64,000 bases of DNA, taken from assembly GCF_014284305.1 (NCBI RefSeq), contig NZ_JACOFW010000013.1:57093-121092 (forward strand). The letters run 5' to 3'. The notes below the pieces were generated by a model that made no database searches, had not been told where the DNA came from, and saw nothing but the letters and a program-made list of their open reading frames with translations. Position numbers and translations under genes: made by a program. Below, one piece after another: positions 1 to 9,289 of this stretch; position 1 is the stretch's first letter; every line of letters starts with the position of its first letter. Source of the DNA: Affinundibacterium seohonense. Lineage in GTDB: Bacteria; Pseudomonadota; Gammaproteobacteria; Burkholderiales; Burkholderiaceae_D.

Positions 1-11
1 GCGGTTGGCAT
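1..11 (-). CDS. Start of probable LytTR-type response regulator (partial)
   Basis: An ATG on the minus strand at position 11 opens a frame reading M-P-T-A before the window ends. An AAGGA-type ribosome binding site lies a few bases upstream, in the 28-base gap after the stop codon of the LytS-type kinase. Response regulators paired with LytS kinases usually sit directly downstream and often begin this way. Only four codons are visible, so the identity rests on the neighbour and is an inference. Confidence 0.4.
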
Positions 12-39
12 AGTTATTCCTTTAAAATCAATGGCTAAG

Positions 40-1452
40 TTAAGACGAATGTTTGTCGCAGCGTGTCAGTGGTAAAAGTATGCGGGCAACAATACCGCCT
101 TCTTCACGCATACTTAGTTCAAGACTAGCATCACCGGCATACAAGTGTTTTAGACGTTCGCGGATATTGTTTAGCCCTATGCCAGAGCCAGAAGTACTGT
201 GACCAAAGCCGACCCCATTGTCTTCCACACTTAAACATAATTGCTCACCATCGGTGTGATCATTCATAGGGATCTTGCTAGCTTTGACGGCAATATGTAC
301 TGGCCCTTTTTTTGGCTCTATCCCGTGTTTCACCGCATTCTCGACGAGGCTGATCAACATCAAAGGTGGTACCGCACAATCCATTAGGTCGGGTGGACAT
401 TCGACGCTAAAGCTTAGACGTGGAATCCGCATATGAATCACGCCCAAATATGCACGTACTGAATTGAATTGATTATCGACACTGCTGAGCATCAAGTTGC
501 CATCACTGCGCATTTGTGGAATAGTCGAACGTAAATAATCGACCAGATGGTCAATGATCGCCACACCACGGGCTGGATCGCTGAGCATGGCGGCGCGTAC
601 ACCGGACAAAGTATTGAATAAAAAATGCGGTTCGACTTGGCTGGCGAGAACCGACAGGCGCATCTGCGCTTGATTGCGTTCGTTTTTGTATTGATCCAGT
701 TTTTCTTGGATACTGGCCTCTTCGAGCTCTCGTCTTTGCTTAAGATAAGTGCGAAAGTCGAGTACGCCACCCCACCAACTTAATAATACAATCCACAGCA
801 TGATATTGGCGATATTGACATCGCGTTCCTGTTCAGCCGTGATAACTATTCCCATTTTTACCTCATTACTTTTGCTGAGCTCATGAAGTTTTTCCTTGGT
901 TTCAGGACTGGTTTTTTTCATTTTTTTGTCGACTAAGCGATCTGCCGACTCGACAATCACGAGTGAAAGGGCGATGCCTAAGATAAGGCCACTGGCAATG
1001 CCTAACATTTCATTTTTCTTTTGCCATTGTCTCTTTTTGACTTGTGTCGCGAGCCAGCGTCCTCCTAATAAATTCAAGGCGATTCCCAAATAGAGAACAA
1101 GAAACATTAGGAAAGGTCTTTCTGCTTCGGGAGACTGTATTTTCTCGTTCGCAACGATGACCGAAATGATTAGCATGATCAATGCCAATACTCCCAAGGG
1201 CGCCGTAAAACCCAGCGCACGATAGCGGAACCAGGTTTGACTAAAGACTGGGTAATGCTGCGCTTTCACCGACCAACTACCTAGCTTATCGATCAGTTTT
1301 CCAGGTAAAGGCTGGTCTGGCGTGATGGGATTTTTTTCTAAAGTCGACATAAGAGTGGGCGCAGTATCTTTCCAAGTTTGGCAAGGTAATTGAATGGCTA
1401 GCAGTATTCCATCATTTTGAAAGGTGCGAAGTTTTTGCGATAGAGCTGACAA
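40..1452 (-). CDS. LytS/YehU-family sensor histidine kinase
   Basis: This is a membrane sensor kinase that should autophosphorylate on His and pass the phosphate to the regulator starting just downstream. About 470 residues. Hydrophobic segments lie near residues 80-100, 113-130, 150-168 and 215-230. A short coiled stretch (240-265) leads to the His_kinase motif QVEPHFLFNTL with phospho-acceptor H276. A GHKL ATPase domain follows, with an N-box (LVENAVKHG) and a G-box (VEDNGVGFG) and a second glycine-rich box near the C-terminus. The charged loop around 170-210 faces the other side of the membrane from the kinase and could be the sensing part; no known sensor domain is recognised. The start is uncertain: 1452 is a TTG without a clear ribosome binding site, and an ATG at 1350 is the alternative. 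It is transcribed away from the ABC genes. Confidence 0.85.
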   Translation of the reverse strand: MSALSQKLRTFQNDGILLAIQLPCQTWKDTAPTLMSTLEKNPITPDQPLPGKLIDKLGSWSVKAQHYPVFSQTWFRYRALGFTAPLGVLALIMLIISVIVANEKIQSPEAERPFLMFLVLYLGIALNLLGGRWLATQVKKRQWQKKNEMLGIASGLILGIALSLVIVESADRLVDKKMKKTSPETKEKLHELSKSNEVKMGIVITAEQERDVNIANIMLWIVLLSWWGGVLDFRTYLKQRRELEEASIQEKLDQYKNERNQAQMRLSVLASQVEPHFLFNTLSGVRAAMLSDPARGVAIIDHLVDYLRSTIPQMRSDGNLMLSSVDNQFNSVRAYLGVIHMRIPRLSFSVECPPDLMDCAVPPLMLISLVENAVKHGIEPKKGPVHIAVKASKIPMNDHTDGEQLCLSVEDNGVGFGHSTSGSGIGLNNIRERLKHLYAGDASLELSMREEGGIVARILLPLTRCDKHSS

Positions 1453-1676
1453 AACAAGACATCAGTTTACAGTTTCCCGTCATGAGTGCGGGACGATGCT
1501 CTTAATGGTGATTTCAATTCATGCACGATTTTGGGCTTTGGTGACAGGAATTTGCGGCTTGATCGCATTTAAACTAATTGATTGCATTGTCATGTATATT
1601 TTGCATGGTATGTCATAGCAAAATTTTCATCGCTAAATTGTTAATTGTTGGAGTTTTACACTTAGGAGCTTACCTC

Positions 1677-2570
1677 ATGCTGTCGATTAAAAATTTAAAT
1701 AAAACTTACGCCAATGGCGTGCATGCAACGAATAATGTGAATTTGGAAATTCCGAATGGACTATTTGGTTTGTTAGGACCTAATGGTGCAGGTAAATCTT
1801 CCTTGATGCGCACGATTGCGACTCTGCAGGAGCCAGATAGTGGCTCGATTCACTTTAATGGCTTGGATGTATTGAACAATAAAGAGGAACTGCGCCGTCA
1901 ATTAGGCTATTTGCCGCAAGACTTTGGCGTTTATCCAAAAGTGTCGGCCGAAGATTTACTCAATCACTTTGCGGTCTTGAAAGGCATCACCAATAAAGCT
2001 GATCGTAAACAATCGGTAGAGGGCTTACTACGTCAAACGAATTTGTGGGAAGCACGTAAACGTGGATTGGGAACCTACTCGGGCGGTATGCGCCAGCGTT
2101 TCGGTATTGCCCAAGCCTTATTGGGTTCGCCCAAATTAGTGATCGTGGATGAACCAACAGCGGGTCTCGATCCCGATGAACGTAATCGTTTTTTGAATTT
2201 GCTATCTGAAATTGGTGAACAAGTTGTCGTCATTCTATCGACGCATATCGTAGAAGACGTGACCGATTTGTGCCCACGCATGGCGATGATCGCCAAAGGA
2301 CAGGTTTTGGTTCACGGCGAACCTCAGGCTGCCATTGAGACTTTACAAAACAAAGTCTGGCGTTGCAGTGTCAGCAAAGAAGCACTGCCAGGTTATTTGG
2401 AAAAATTCACCGTGTTGACGACCCGTCTGGTTGCTGGCAAACCACAAATTAATGTGTATTCAGAAACCCAGCCTGACGATGGTTTCCGTCAAGTGGAAGC
2501 GAATTTAGAGGATGTGTATTTCCTGCAATTGCGCAAATCACAAAATAGCGCCCCAGCGCTCTCAGTTTAA
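1677..2570 (+). CDS. ABC transporter ATP-binding protein
   Basis: ATPase subunit of an ABC system, 297 residues. Visible motifs are Walker A GPNGAGKS (34-41), the Q-loop glutamine at 81, the signature YSGGMRQR (134-141), Walker B LVIVDEP (154-160) and the switch histidine H190. The C-terminal ~80 residues form the regulatory extension usual in drug- or Nat-type exporters. The ATG at 1677 has AGGAG 8 bases upstream; a longer frame reaches 1578 but has no ribosome binding site. The stop is 10 bases before the permease/peptidase gene, so the two form an operon and the proteins very likely work together. The substrate is unknown. Confidence 0.92.
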   Translation: MLSIKNLNKTYANGVHATNNVNLEIPNGLFGLLGPNGAGKSSLMRTIATLQEPDSGSIHFNGLDVLNNKEELRRQLGYLPQDFGVYPKVSAEDLLNHFAVLKGITNKADRKQSVEGLLRQTNLWEARKRGLGTYSGGMRQRFGIAQALLGSPKLVIVDEPTAGLDPDERNRFLNLLSEIGEQVVVILSTHIVEDVTDLCPRMAMIAKGQVLVHGEPQAAIETLQNKVWRCSVSKEALPGYLEKFTVLTTRLVAGKPQINVYSETQPDDGFRQVEANLEDVYFLQLRKSQNSAPALSV

Positions 2571-2580
2571 GGAGCTCGCT

Positions 2581-5500
2581 ATGTGGTTTGAATTCTTTAA
2601 ATTTGATTTGCGATTTCAACTCAAACAGCCTTTGCTGTGGGTGATCGCCTTGATTTTTGGTGCGCTCGCTTTTGGTGCAGCGAGTAGCGATGCGATCACC
2701 GTCGGTGGTGCGGTCGGGAACGTCAATCGCAATGCCCCAACCGTGATTGCCCAATTTTTGGGTGTCTTCAGTGTGTTGTCGATGTTCGTCGTCACTATCT
2801 TTATCGCGGGTGCGGTCTTGCGTGATGCAGAGATTGGTATCTCCGACATGCTATTCGCGACGCCTATGCGTAAGCGCGACTATTTGATTGGTCGTTTCGT
2901 CGCTGGTTTGGTGGCTTGTTTGGTGATTTTTTTATTCGTGATTTTGGGACTGCTGATTGGTCCCTATATGCCGTGGGTAGATAGCGCTAGAGTCGGGGCA
3001 TTCACGCTTCAGCCTTTCGTTTGGGGATTGTTGGTTTTTGTGCTTCCTAATCTCTTGTTTATCGGTGCTTTGCTGATGTTATTGGCAGCAACCACCCGCT
3101 CCATGATGATGGTGTATGTGGGCGTGATCGGTTTTTTTGTGTTGTGGTTAGTGGCCGGTTCTTTCACGCGCGACATCAGCAATGAGTGGAGTGCAGTTTT
3201 GCTAGATCCATTTGGTCTGCGTGCATATGGCCGTATGGTGCGTTACTTCTCGACCGCGGAATCGAATTCGATTTTGCCTGCACTCGATAGTTATCTGCTA
3301 GTGAATCGATTGTTGTGGGCGGGTATTGGCTTGGCATTGTTAGCGCTGACATTAGTTCTGTTTAAACCGCAGCGTGCTGGTACTGGTCGCCGTTGGTTTG
3401 GTAAGGCGAAAGCTGAAGCAGCGAGCAGTTTGGCGACACCTCAGTTAGCCAAAGTTAGCTTGCCAAAAGTCCAGCAAGACAGCGGTACTGCAACAGCATG
3501 GACGCAATTTTGGAATATTCTCAAATTCGATGCGAAAGCCGTGTTTAAGAGTGTGCCTTTTCTGGTCATGCTGCTGTTTGGTATCGTCAATTTTCTTGGT
3601 AGCGCCAGTCAGTCTGGTGCGATGTTCGGCACCACGGTGTATCCCGTGACCACGAATATGCTGTCGGTACTGGCGGGTAGTTTCAATTTTATGTTGATCA
3701 TCATCATTACCTTTTATGCGGGTGAGCTGATATTCAAAGAGCGTCAAGTGAAAATTGCCGATGTGGTAGATGCTATGCCTGTGCCGAACTGGGTGCCTTT
3801 GTTAGCCAAATCGGCTGCTTTGATTGCCGTGATTTTAAGTTTTCTTGGTGCTGGCGCAATCGCTGGCATCTTGATGCAATTAGTTAAAGGTGGCGCACCG
3901 ATTGAATTGGCTTTGTATGTGAAAGGTATTTTGCTTGGGGCGAGCGGCTTTATCTTGCTTGGTTTACTTGCCTTGGTTTTGCAGGTGCTGACGAACAATA
4001 AATTCATTGGTTACTTGGTGATGATTCTGGTGTTGATTTCACAAATTGTATTTGGCAGTTTGGATTTGGATCACAATCTTTACAATTTTGCAGGCATGCC
4101 AGCGACGCCTTATTCTGATATGAATGGTTATGGGCATTTCCTCTATGGGTGGTCGTGGTTCACGCTGTATTGGAGTTTGTTTACGGTTGCGTTGCTGATT
4201 TTGGCGCAAGCATTCTGGGTACGCGGCTTGTCGCAGGAATGGAAGGTTCGCGTGCGTTTGGCGTTTGTGAAACTCAATAGCAAAGCTGGTCTTGCATTGG
4301 CTCTGACTTTGACCGCCTTTGTCTTTACTGGTGGCTGGATTTTCTATAACACCAATGTGTTGAATCAGTACCAAACCAAGTCTGCCGGTTTGGATGAAAA
4401 CGCCGAGTACGAGAAAAAGTACAAGCAATATAAGAACTTGCCACATCCACGTTTGACCGATGTGAAAGCGAATGTTGATATTTATCCTGAGCAGCGCAGA
4501 GTGGTGATCAATGGGCATTATGTATTGCAGAATAAATCTGCTCTACCTCAAGATACTTTGCGTATTCAACTCAATACACGCGTAAAAACCGAATGGGAAA
4601 ATTTACCTGCACATGAGTTGGTGTTGGATGACAAAAAACTGGGTTTTAGTATTGTCAAACTCAAACAAGCGCTTGCTGCCGGTGATAGCCTAGCTTTGGA
4701 TTTCGTCACGACAGTTGAAAACCCCGGCTTTACCAATAGTGGTGCGGCGAATACGGTGAATTTGAATGGTAGTTTCTTCAATAATCGTGAGTTCTTCCCA
4801 CAGTTTGGGTATGCCTCCGACCTTGAAATGCGTGACCGCAATGAGCGTAGAAAACGTGGTTTGGGCGAGCCTGAACGTATGCCTAAATTGGAAGATGAAG
4901 CAGCGCGTGCGTACCACGCTTTGGGTAGTGAAGCTGATTGGATCAATTTTGAAACCACCATTTCAACTTCCTCAGATCAAATCGCCATGGCGCCAGGGTA
5001 TCTGCAAAAAACTTGGGAAGATCAAGGTCGTCGCTATTTCCAATACAAAATGGATAGACCGATGATGCCATTTTTCGCATTTTTGTCGGCGCGTTGGGAA
5101 GTTAAAAAAGGTGATTGGAAAGGCCTGCCGATTGAGATCTATTACGACAAAAAGCATGCTTACAATGTTGATCGCATGATAGAAAGCACGAAAAAATCCT
5201 TGGATTACTACACGGCCAATTTCACACCTTATCAGCATCAACAAGTGCGGATTTTGGAGTTTCCTCGCTATGCTGGTTTTGCGCAATCCTTTGCGAATAC
5301 GATTCCTTACTCCGAATCCTTGGGCTTCATCGCGGACTTGCGAGATAAAGAGGATATTGACCATGTGTTTTACGTGACGGCGCATGAAATGGCGCATCAG
5401 TGGTGGGGACATCAGGTCATCGGTGCGAATATGCAAGGGTCGACTGTCTTGATGGAATCACTATCGCAATACTTCGCCTTAATGGTTATGGAAAAAGAAT

Positions 5501-6171
5501 ACGGCAAAGATAAAATGCGCCGTTTCTTGAAGTATGAGCTCGATGGCTACTTACGCGGTCGTGGTGGTGAATTGATTGAAGAGCAGCCACTAGCACGGGT
5601 TGAAGGTCAGCAGTATATTCATTATCAAAAGGGCAGTCTGATTTTCTATCGTTTGCGCGATGAGATCGGTGAAGATGCTTTGAATCGCGCTTTGAAACGC
5701 TTTTTGCAAGACAAAGCCTATCAACAAGCACCGTACACCACGACCAAAGAATTATTGGCCTACATCAGCGAAGAAGCACCGCAAGAAAAGCACGCTTTGA
5801 TTGCAGATATGTTTGAAAAAATCGTGTTTTACGATAATCGCGTGACAGAAGCGAAAGCAGTGAAGCGTGCTGATGGACAGTGGGATGTGACGATGAAATT
5901 ACATCTGGCAAAAATCGAAGTCGATGGCAAAGGTAAAGAAACGCTGCGTACTTATGACGAAGCCGTCGAGATTGCTATCTTCTCCCGCGCTCCGGGTGCT
6001 AAGGAAAAAGATGAGAAAGTTCTCTTCATCGAAAAACGTGTGTTGCAAGGTAACGCACCGAGCGTCACGATCACGGTGAAAGACAAACCGTTTGAAGTCG
6101 GTGTCGATCCATACAATAAGATGATTGATCGCGTGTCGAAAGATAATCGTAAGGAAGTGAGTATGGATTAA
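2581..6171 (+). CDS. ABC permease fused to M1-family aminopeptidase
   Basis: A 1196-residue protein that joins an ABC-2-like permease to a gluzincin peptidase. The N-terminal ~580 residues hold two sets of six or so membrane segments, the second starting near residue 320 after a soluble linker. The C-terminal half has the M1 zinc site HEMAH (935-939) and a downstream glutamate E959. That glutamate is one residue further on than in classical M1 enzymes, a spacing I believe is normal for this fused subfamily. The peptidase would lie on the outer face of the inner membrane. The start follows GGAG at 2571-2574. With the upstream ATPase this looks like a complete transporter whose peptidase may process the exported cargo; the substrate is not known. 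Confidence 0.9.
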   Translation: MWFEFFKFDLRFQLKQPLLWVIALIFGALAFGAASSDAITVGGAVGNVNRNAPTVIAQFLGVFSVLSMFVVTIFIAGAVLRDAEIGISDMLFATPMRKRDYLIGRFVAGLVACLVIFLFVILGLLIGPYMPWVDSARVGAFTLQPFVWGLLVFVLPNLLFIGALLMLLAATTRSMMMVYVGVIGFFVLWLVAGSFTRDISNEWSAVLLDPFGLRAYGRMVRYFSTAESNSILPALDSYLLVNRLLWAGIGLALLALTLVLFKPQRAGTGRRWFGKAKAEAASSLATPQLAKVSLPKVQQDSGTATAWTQFWNILKFDAKAVFKSVPFLVMLLFGIVNFLGSASQSGAMFGTTVYPVTTNMLSVLAGSFNFMLIIIITFYAGELIFKERQVKIADVVDAMPVPNWVPLLAKSAALIAVILSFLGAGAIAGILMQLVKGGAPIELALYVKGILLGASGFILLGLLALVLQVLTNNKFIGYLVMILVLISQIVFGSLDLDHNLYNFAGMPATPYSDMNGYGHFLYGWSWFTLYWSLFTVALLILAQAFWVRGLSQEWKVRVRLAFVKLNSKAGLALALTLTAFVFTGGWIFYNTNVLNQYQTKSAGLDENAEYEKKYKQYKNLPHPRLTDVKANVDIYPEQRRVVINGHYVLQNKSALPQDTLRIQLNTRVKTEWENLPAHELVLDDKKLGFSIVKLKQALAAGDSLALDFVTTVENPGFTNSGAANTVNLNGSFFNNREFFPQFGYASDLEMRDRNERRKRGLGEPERMPKLEDEAARAYHALGSEADWINFETTISTSSDQIAMAPGYLQKTWEDQGRRYFQYKMDRPMMPFFAFLSARWEVKKGDWKGLPIEIYYDKKHAYNVDRMIESTKKSLDYYTANFTPYQHQQVRILEFPRYAGFAQSFANTIPYSESLGFIADLRDKEDIDHVFYVTAHEMAHQWWGHQVIGANMQGSTVLMESLSQYFALMVMEKEYGKDKMRRFLKYELDGYLRGRGGELIEEQPLARVEGQQYIHYQKGSLIFYRLRDEIGEDALNRALKRFLQDKAYQQAPYTTTKELLAYISEEAPQEKHALIADMFEKIVFYDNRVTEAKAVKRADGQWDVTMKLHLAKIEVDGKGKETLRTYDEAVEIAIFSRAPGAKEKDEKVLFIEKRVLQGNAPSVTITVKDKPFEVGVDPYNKMIDRVSKDNRKEVSMD

Positions 6172-6190
6172 GTCGAAAGAGCTTGAAATC

Positions 6191-6226
6191 AAAACCGCTA
6201 ATCAGAAATGTTTGGCGGTTTTTTTA
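6191..6226 (+). terminator. Rho-independent terminator after the permease/peptidase gene
   Basis: An AAAACCGC arm and a GCGGTTTT arm enclose a 16-base loop and run into a T-rich tract. It lies 20 bases after the stop codon and separates this operon from the amine oxidase gene. Confidence 0.75.
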
Positions 6227-6277
6227 TTGTGCGACGATTTATAATGCCGCCATCAAGATCATCTCAGGAAATAATAA

Positions 6278-7843
6278 ATGACAATATTACCCATCATCAT
6301 CGCAGGCGGCGGTGTTTCCGGTCTCTACTGCGCAATGCAATTGGCCGATGCTGGGCATCCAGTTTTGATTTTGGAGGGTTCGGCAGACCGTTGGGGCGGG
6401 CGCATCGAAACGGAGGAGATGGACGGCTTCATCGCTGAATACGGCCCCATGCGTTTTGAGCCGACCTTGCAACCACGCTTCGCCCAATTGTGCGCCAGTC
6501 TTGGTGTTGATTTGGTGGATTTTTCCGGACCCAGCGCGGAAGAAATGGTGATGCCTGATCAAGATTTGTCACCAGAAGAACAAGGACTAAATTCGCTGCA
6601 ACTTTTGAAACGCGGCATTATGCTAGTGATGGGACGTGACCCCAATGATCAGGCTTGGATAGATAGTTTGACGGAACAAGATTTCAATCAAATGCGTAAG
6701 CACGCGCAATTGCGTGGTCAGCCTTTATGGAATATGGGTTTTTGGAATGCCTTGTCGAGTCAGGGTGTATTGAGCCATAGAGCCTTAGTGAAGCTGCGCG
6801 ATACAGGTACTTTTTATCACATGATTCCAGAAAATCTGAATGCGATTGAATGGATTATTTGGTGGCTGCGCGCTTTAAAAACAGTCGGTCAACAACTGGC
6901 TAGTATCGCCGGTGGTTCTGCCCGACTCACTGAGCGATTATTGGGGCGCTTGCGTAGTCATCCGAATGTCACTTCGGCGGGCGCGCACAGTTTGTTATCC
7001 TTCCGCCCAGTAGGTTTAGGTCAGAAACGCATCGAGGTTGATGTCGCTACCGAAAACGGCACCATACAATTGCAAACGGATCGATTAATTTTGGCCCTGC
7101 CCCGATTACCTTTATTGAAGCTAGCGAATTCTTTACCAATGCATATCAGCGAACAACTCGATAGCGTGAATGGTTTTCCGATGTTGAAAGTCTTTTTCGT
7201 TACCGATAAACCTTGGTGGGATTACGATCAGCGTCCGCAACAATACGCAAATTGTATGCCGACCCGCGAGATTCATTATTTCCGCCGCGCCCCCGATGCG
7301 GATCACGATGGTCACGGCATGATCTTGTTGTATATGGATAGACCGACGACCGAATTTTGGAAGCATTATCTGACCGAGCCGTACAAACACGATCGTGCAG
7401 AGATTGATCAAAATGTGAATATCGTCGATGCCTTTTCTCTGTTCATCGCTCGCGATGTACATCGTGTCGTAAACACCCCCGATAACCCAGCCGCAGGCTT
7501 ACATTTGACGGCACAATCAAAAGATTTGTTCAGCCATCAATCCGTGGATGAATCAACCGCTTATATCAAAAATTCGATTTTGACCTACGGCATCCGTGAC
7601 TGGGCACGCGCACCGTATGGCGCTGCTAATCATGGCTGGCAACCAGGCGTGCGATCGTGGCGTGTAATGGAGGCGTTTAAGGCTTTTGATTTTGGCTCGG
7701 GTGCCAAGAACGTGCACATTGTCGGCGAAGCGTATTCGGATTATCAGGGCTTTATTGAAGGGGCTTTGAATAGCTGTGAATTGGCATTGGCGGGGATTGC
7801 GCCAGTTGTTGTGCCAGGTCTGGATACTGATGAACAAAGTTGA
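6278..7843 (+). CDS. FAD-dependent amine oxidase family protein
   Basis: A 521-residue flavoprotein of the monoamine oxidase/phytoene desaturase superfamily. The N-terminal Rossmann motif is IIAGGGVSGLYCA (residues 7-19), followed by the ...LEGSADRWGGRI segment typical of amine oxidases. The C-terminal FAD-contacting region has VHIVGEAYSDYQGFIEGAL. No signal peptide is seen, so it is probably cytoplasmic. The substrate cannot be told from sequence: polyamines, aromatic amines or an amino acid are all possible. The ATG at 6278 has a weak AGGAA-type site. It appears to be a single-gene unit, bounded by the terminator on the left and a palindromic repeat on the right. Confidence 0.8.
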   Translation: MTILPIIIAGGGVSGLYCAMQLADAGHPVLILEGSADRWGGRIETEEMDGFIAEYGPMRFEPTLQPRFAQLCASLGVDLVDFSGPSAEEMVMPDQDLSPEEQGLNSLQLLKRGIMLVMGRDPNDQAWIDSLTEQDFNQMRKHAQLRGQPLWNMGFWNALSSQGVLSHRALVKLRDTGTFYHMIPENLNAIEWIIWWLRALKTVGQQLASIAGGSARLTERLLGRLRSHPNVTSAGAHSLLSFRPVGLGQKRIEVDVATENGTIQLQTDRLILALPRLPLLKLANSLPMHISEQLDSVNGFPMLKVFFVTDKPWWDYDQRPQQYANCMPTREIHYFRRAPDADHDGHGMILLYMDRPTTEFWKHYLTEPYKHDRAEIDQNVNIVDAFSLFIARDVHRVVNTPDNPAAGLHLTAQSKDLFSHQSVDESTAYIKNSILTYGIRDWARAPYGAANHGWQPGVRSWRVMEAFKAFDFGSGAKNVHIVGEAYSDYQGFIEGALNSCELALAGIAPVVVPGLDTDEQS

Positions 7844-7937
7844 TTTATTTGGCCTTAGTATTCGCTTTTGGAACGGATTTCCCAATCGCAGTTAGGGTAT
7901 GCTTTTGTAAGTCAAAGTCAAAGTCTGAGCAAGACTT

Positions 7938-8018
7938 GTCATTCCTGCGTAGGCAGGAATCTAGCGTCTTTCGTTGTTCAACAAAACGACGCTGGACTCC
8001 TGCCTACGTAGGAGTGAC
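7938..8018. repeat. dRS3-like palindromic element, copy 1
   Basis: An 81-base element between the amine oxidase and SDR genes. It starts GTCATTCCTGCGTAGGCAGG and ends with the inverted counterpart TGCCTACGTAGGAGTGAC, so the ends are inverted repeats and each end is itself partly palindromic. The second copy at 12727 shares the layout. The core resembles the ATTCCC-N8-GGGAAT dRS3 repeat known from Neisseria. It sits downstream of both flanking, convergent genes. Confidence 0.75.
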
Positions 8019-8128
8019 AGTGAATGGACTTTGCTGTTTATTTAACTTACGTAGATATCGATGCCTTTAAAGGCTAGGGGCTAAAACCAGTTCACGGCAC
8101 TTTCAAGAATGTAACGTTGAACAGCAGG

Positions 8129-9037
8129 CTACTCAGCTTGATTCATCGCCGCCATAATCTCATGATGCCCCTGCGCCATGCCATTTTCAGGAACGATTTG
8201 GCCTTCACTGTTTTTGACATCTTGCAGATGCGCCATCAGCTGTTCATCAATGTCATCGCCGCGTCCTAAATAAACGCCCTTGGTTAAGCTGATATGCGCC
8301 GCCTCAAAACTACCACCACCCGCGCATAAAATTGTGCGATTTGGTGCATCTTGCGCGGCCAATACCAACATGGCTGGTACCACATCGCTTGCTTGTATCG
8401 CATTGAGCATGGCTTCTGGATATAGACCATTGGTCATGCGGGTTGCCGCGGTTGGTGCTAGTGCGTTGACGCGGATATCGTGTTTCGCGCCTTCGATTGA
8501 TAGGGTTTGCATTAGGCCGACTAAGGCCATTTTAGCTGCGCCATAATTAGATTGGCCGAAATTGCCGTACAGACCAGATGACGAGGTTGTCATCATGATG
8601 CGACCATAATTTTGTGCTGTCATGATAGGCCATACCGCCTTACAACAATTTACGCTGCCCATCAGGTGCACGTCGATAACTAATTTAAAATCATCGAGCT
8701 CCATTTTACCGAAAGATTTGTCACGCAAAATACCGGCGTTGTTGATCAGTATATCGATGCGCCCCCATTTTTCCAGCGTCTCCTGCACCATCGCCTGAAC
8801 TGCCGCAAAGTCGGTTACGGAGGCACTGTTCGTGATGGCTTCACCGCCAGCCGCAATGATTTCATCGACCACCACTTGTGCGGCCGTTGCCGAGCCGCCT
8901 GATCCATCTCGTGCACCACCAAGATCATTGACAACGACTTTGGCGCCACGTTTGGCAAGTGCCAAAGCGTGTTCACGACCAAGACCACCACCAGCACCAG
9001 TAACGATAGCAACGCGACCTGAAAAATCTAAACTCAT
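8129..9037 (-). CDS. SDR-family oxidoreductase
   Basis: A 302-residue short-chain dehydrogenase. The cofactor motif TGAGGGLG is at residues 13-20, NNAG at 99-102, and the catalytic set is Ser near 152-154, Y165 and K169 (YxxxK). The insertion VVNDLGGARDGSG after the second strand is characteristic of the branch containing the dehydrogenase part of peroxisomal multifunctional enzyme type 2, which acts on 3-hydroxyacyl-CoA. A role in fatty acid or sterol side-chain oxidation is therefore plausible but inferred. It is about 50 residues longer than a minimal SDR, with a C-terminal extension (250-302). Monocistronic: RecG is 252 bases away on the same strand. Confidence 0.85.
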   Translation of the reverse strand: MSLDFSGRVAIVTGAGGGLGREHALALAKRGAKVVVNDLGGARDGSGGSATAAQVVVDEIIAAGGEAITNSASVTDFAAVQAMVQETLEKWGRIDILINNAGILRDKSFGKMELDDFKLVIDVHLMGSVNCCKAVWPIMTAQNYGRIMMTTSSSGLYGNFGQSNYGAAKMALVGLMQTLSIEGAKHDIRVNALAPTAATRMTNGLYPEAMLNAIQASDVVPAMLVLAAQDAPNRTILCAGGGSFEAAHISLTKGVYLGRGDDIDEQLMAHLQDVKNSEGQIVPENGMAQGHHEIMAAMNQAE

Positions 9038-9289
9038 GTGGACTCCTGTTTGACTACATTGAAAATAAGGTGGAAATCAAAGTTAACGTTGAAACTTTTT
9101 TTGGCACTCCTGTATTCTACAAGCGACCAATCGACGATGTTGCTTTGTGGATGCGAAGCCTTGAGCAATCAAGAAATGCCTCCACCATCATCTCGCTACC
9201 AAAATGCATAAGCGATAAGATAACTGAAAAGATACCCAGAGAGTTTGGAAATTTTTCGAGAAACTCATCTAGCTGATATGGATCAATCA

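Noticed and set aside
1424..1618. 64-residue plus-strand open frame overlapping the kinase start
   Set aside because: Overlaps the LytS gene, has no ribosome binding site and resembles no protein; it is a by-product of the other strand.
9070..9276. 68-residue open frame in the gap between the SDR gene and recG
   Set aside because: GTG start with the ribosome binding site merged into it, no recognisable similarity, and normal intergenic length; kept out for want of support.
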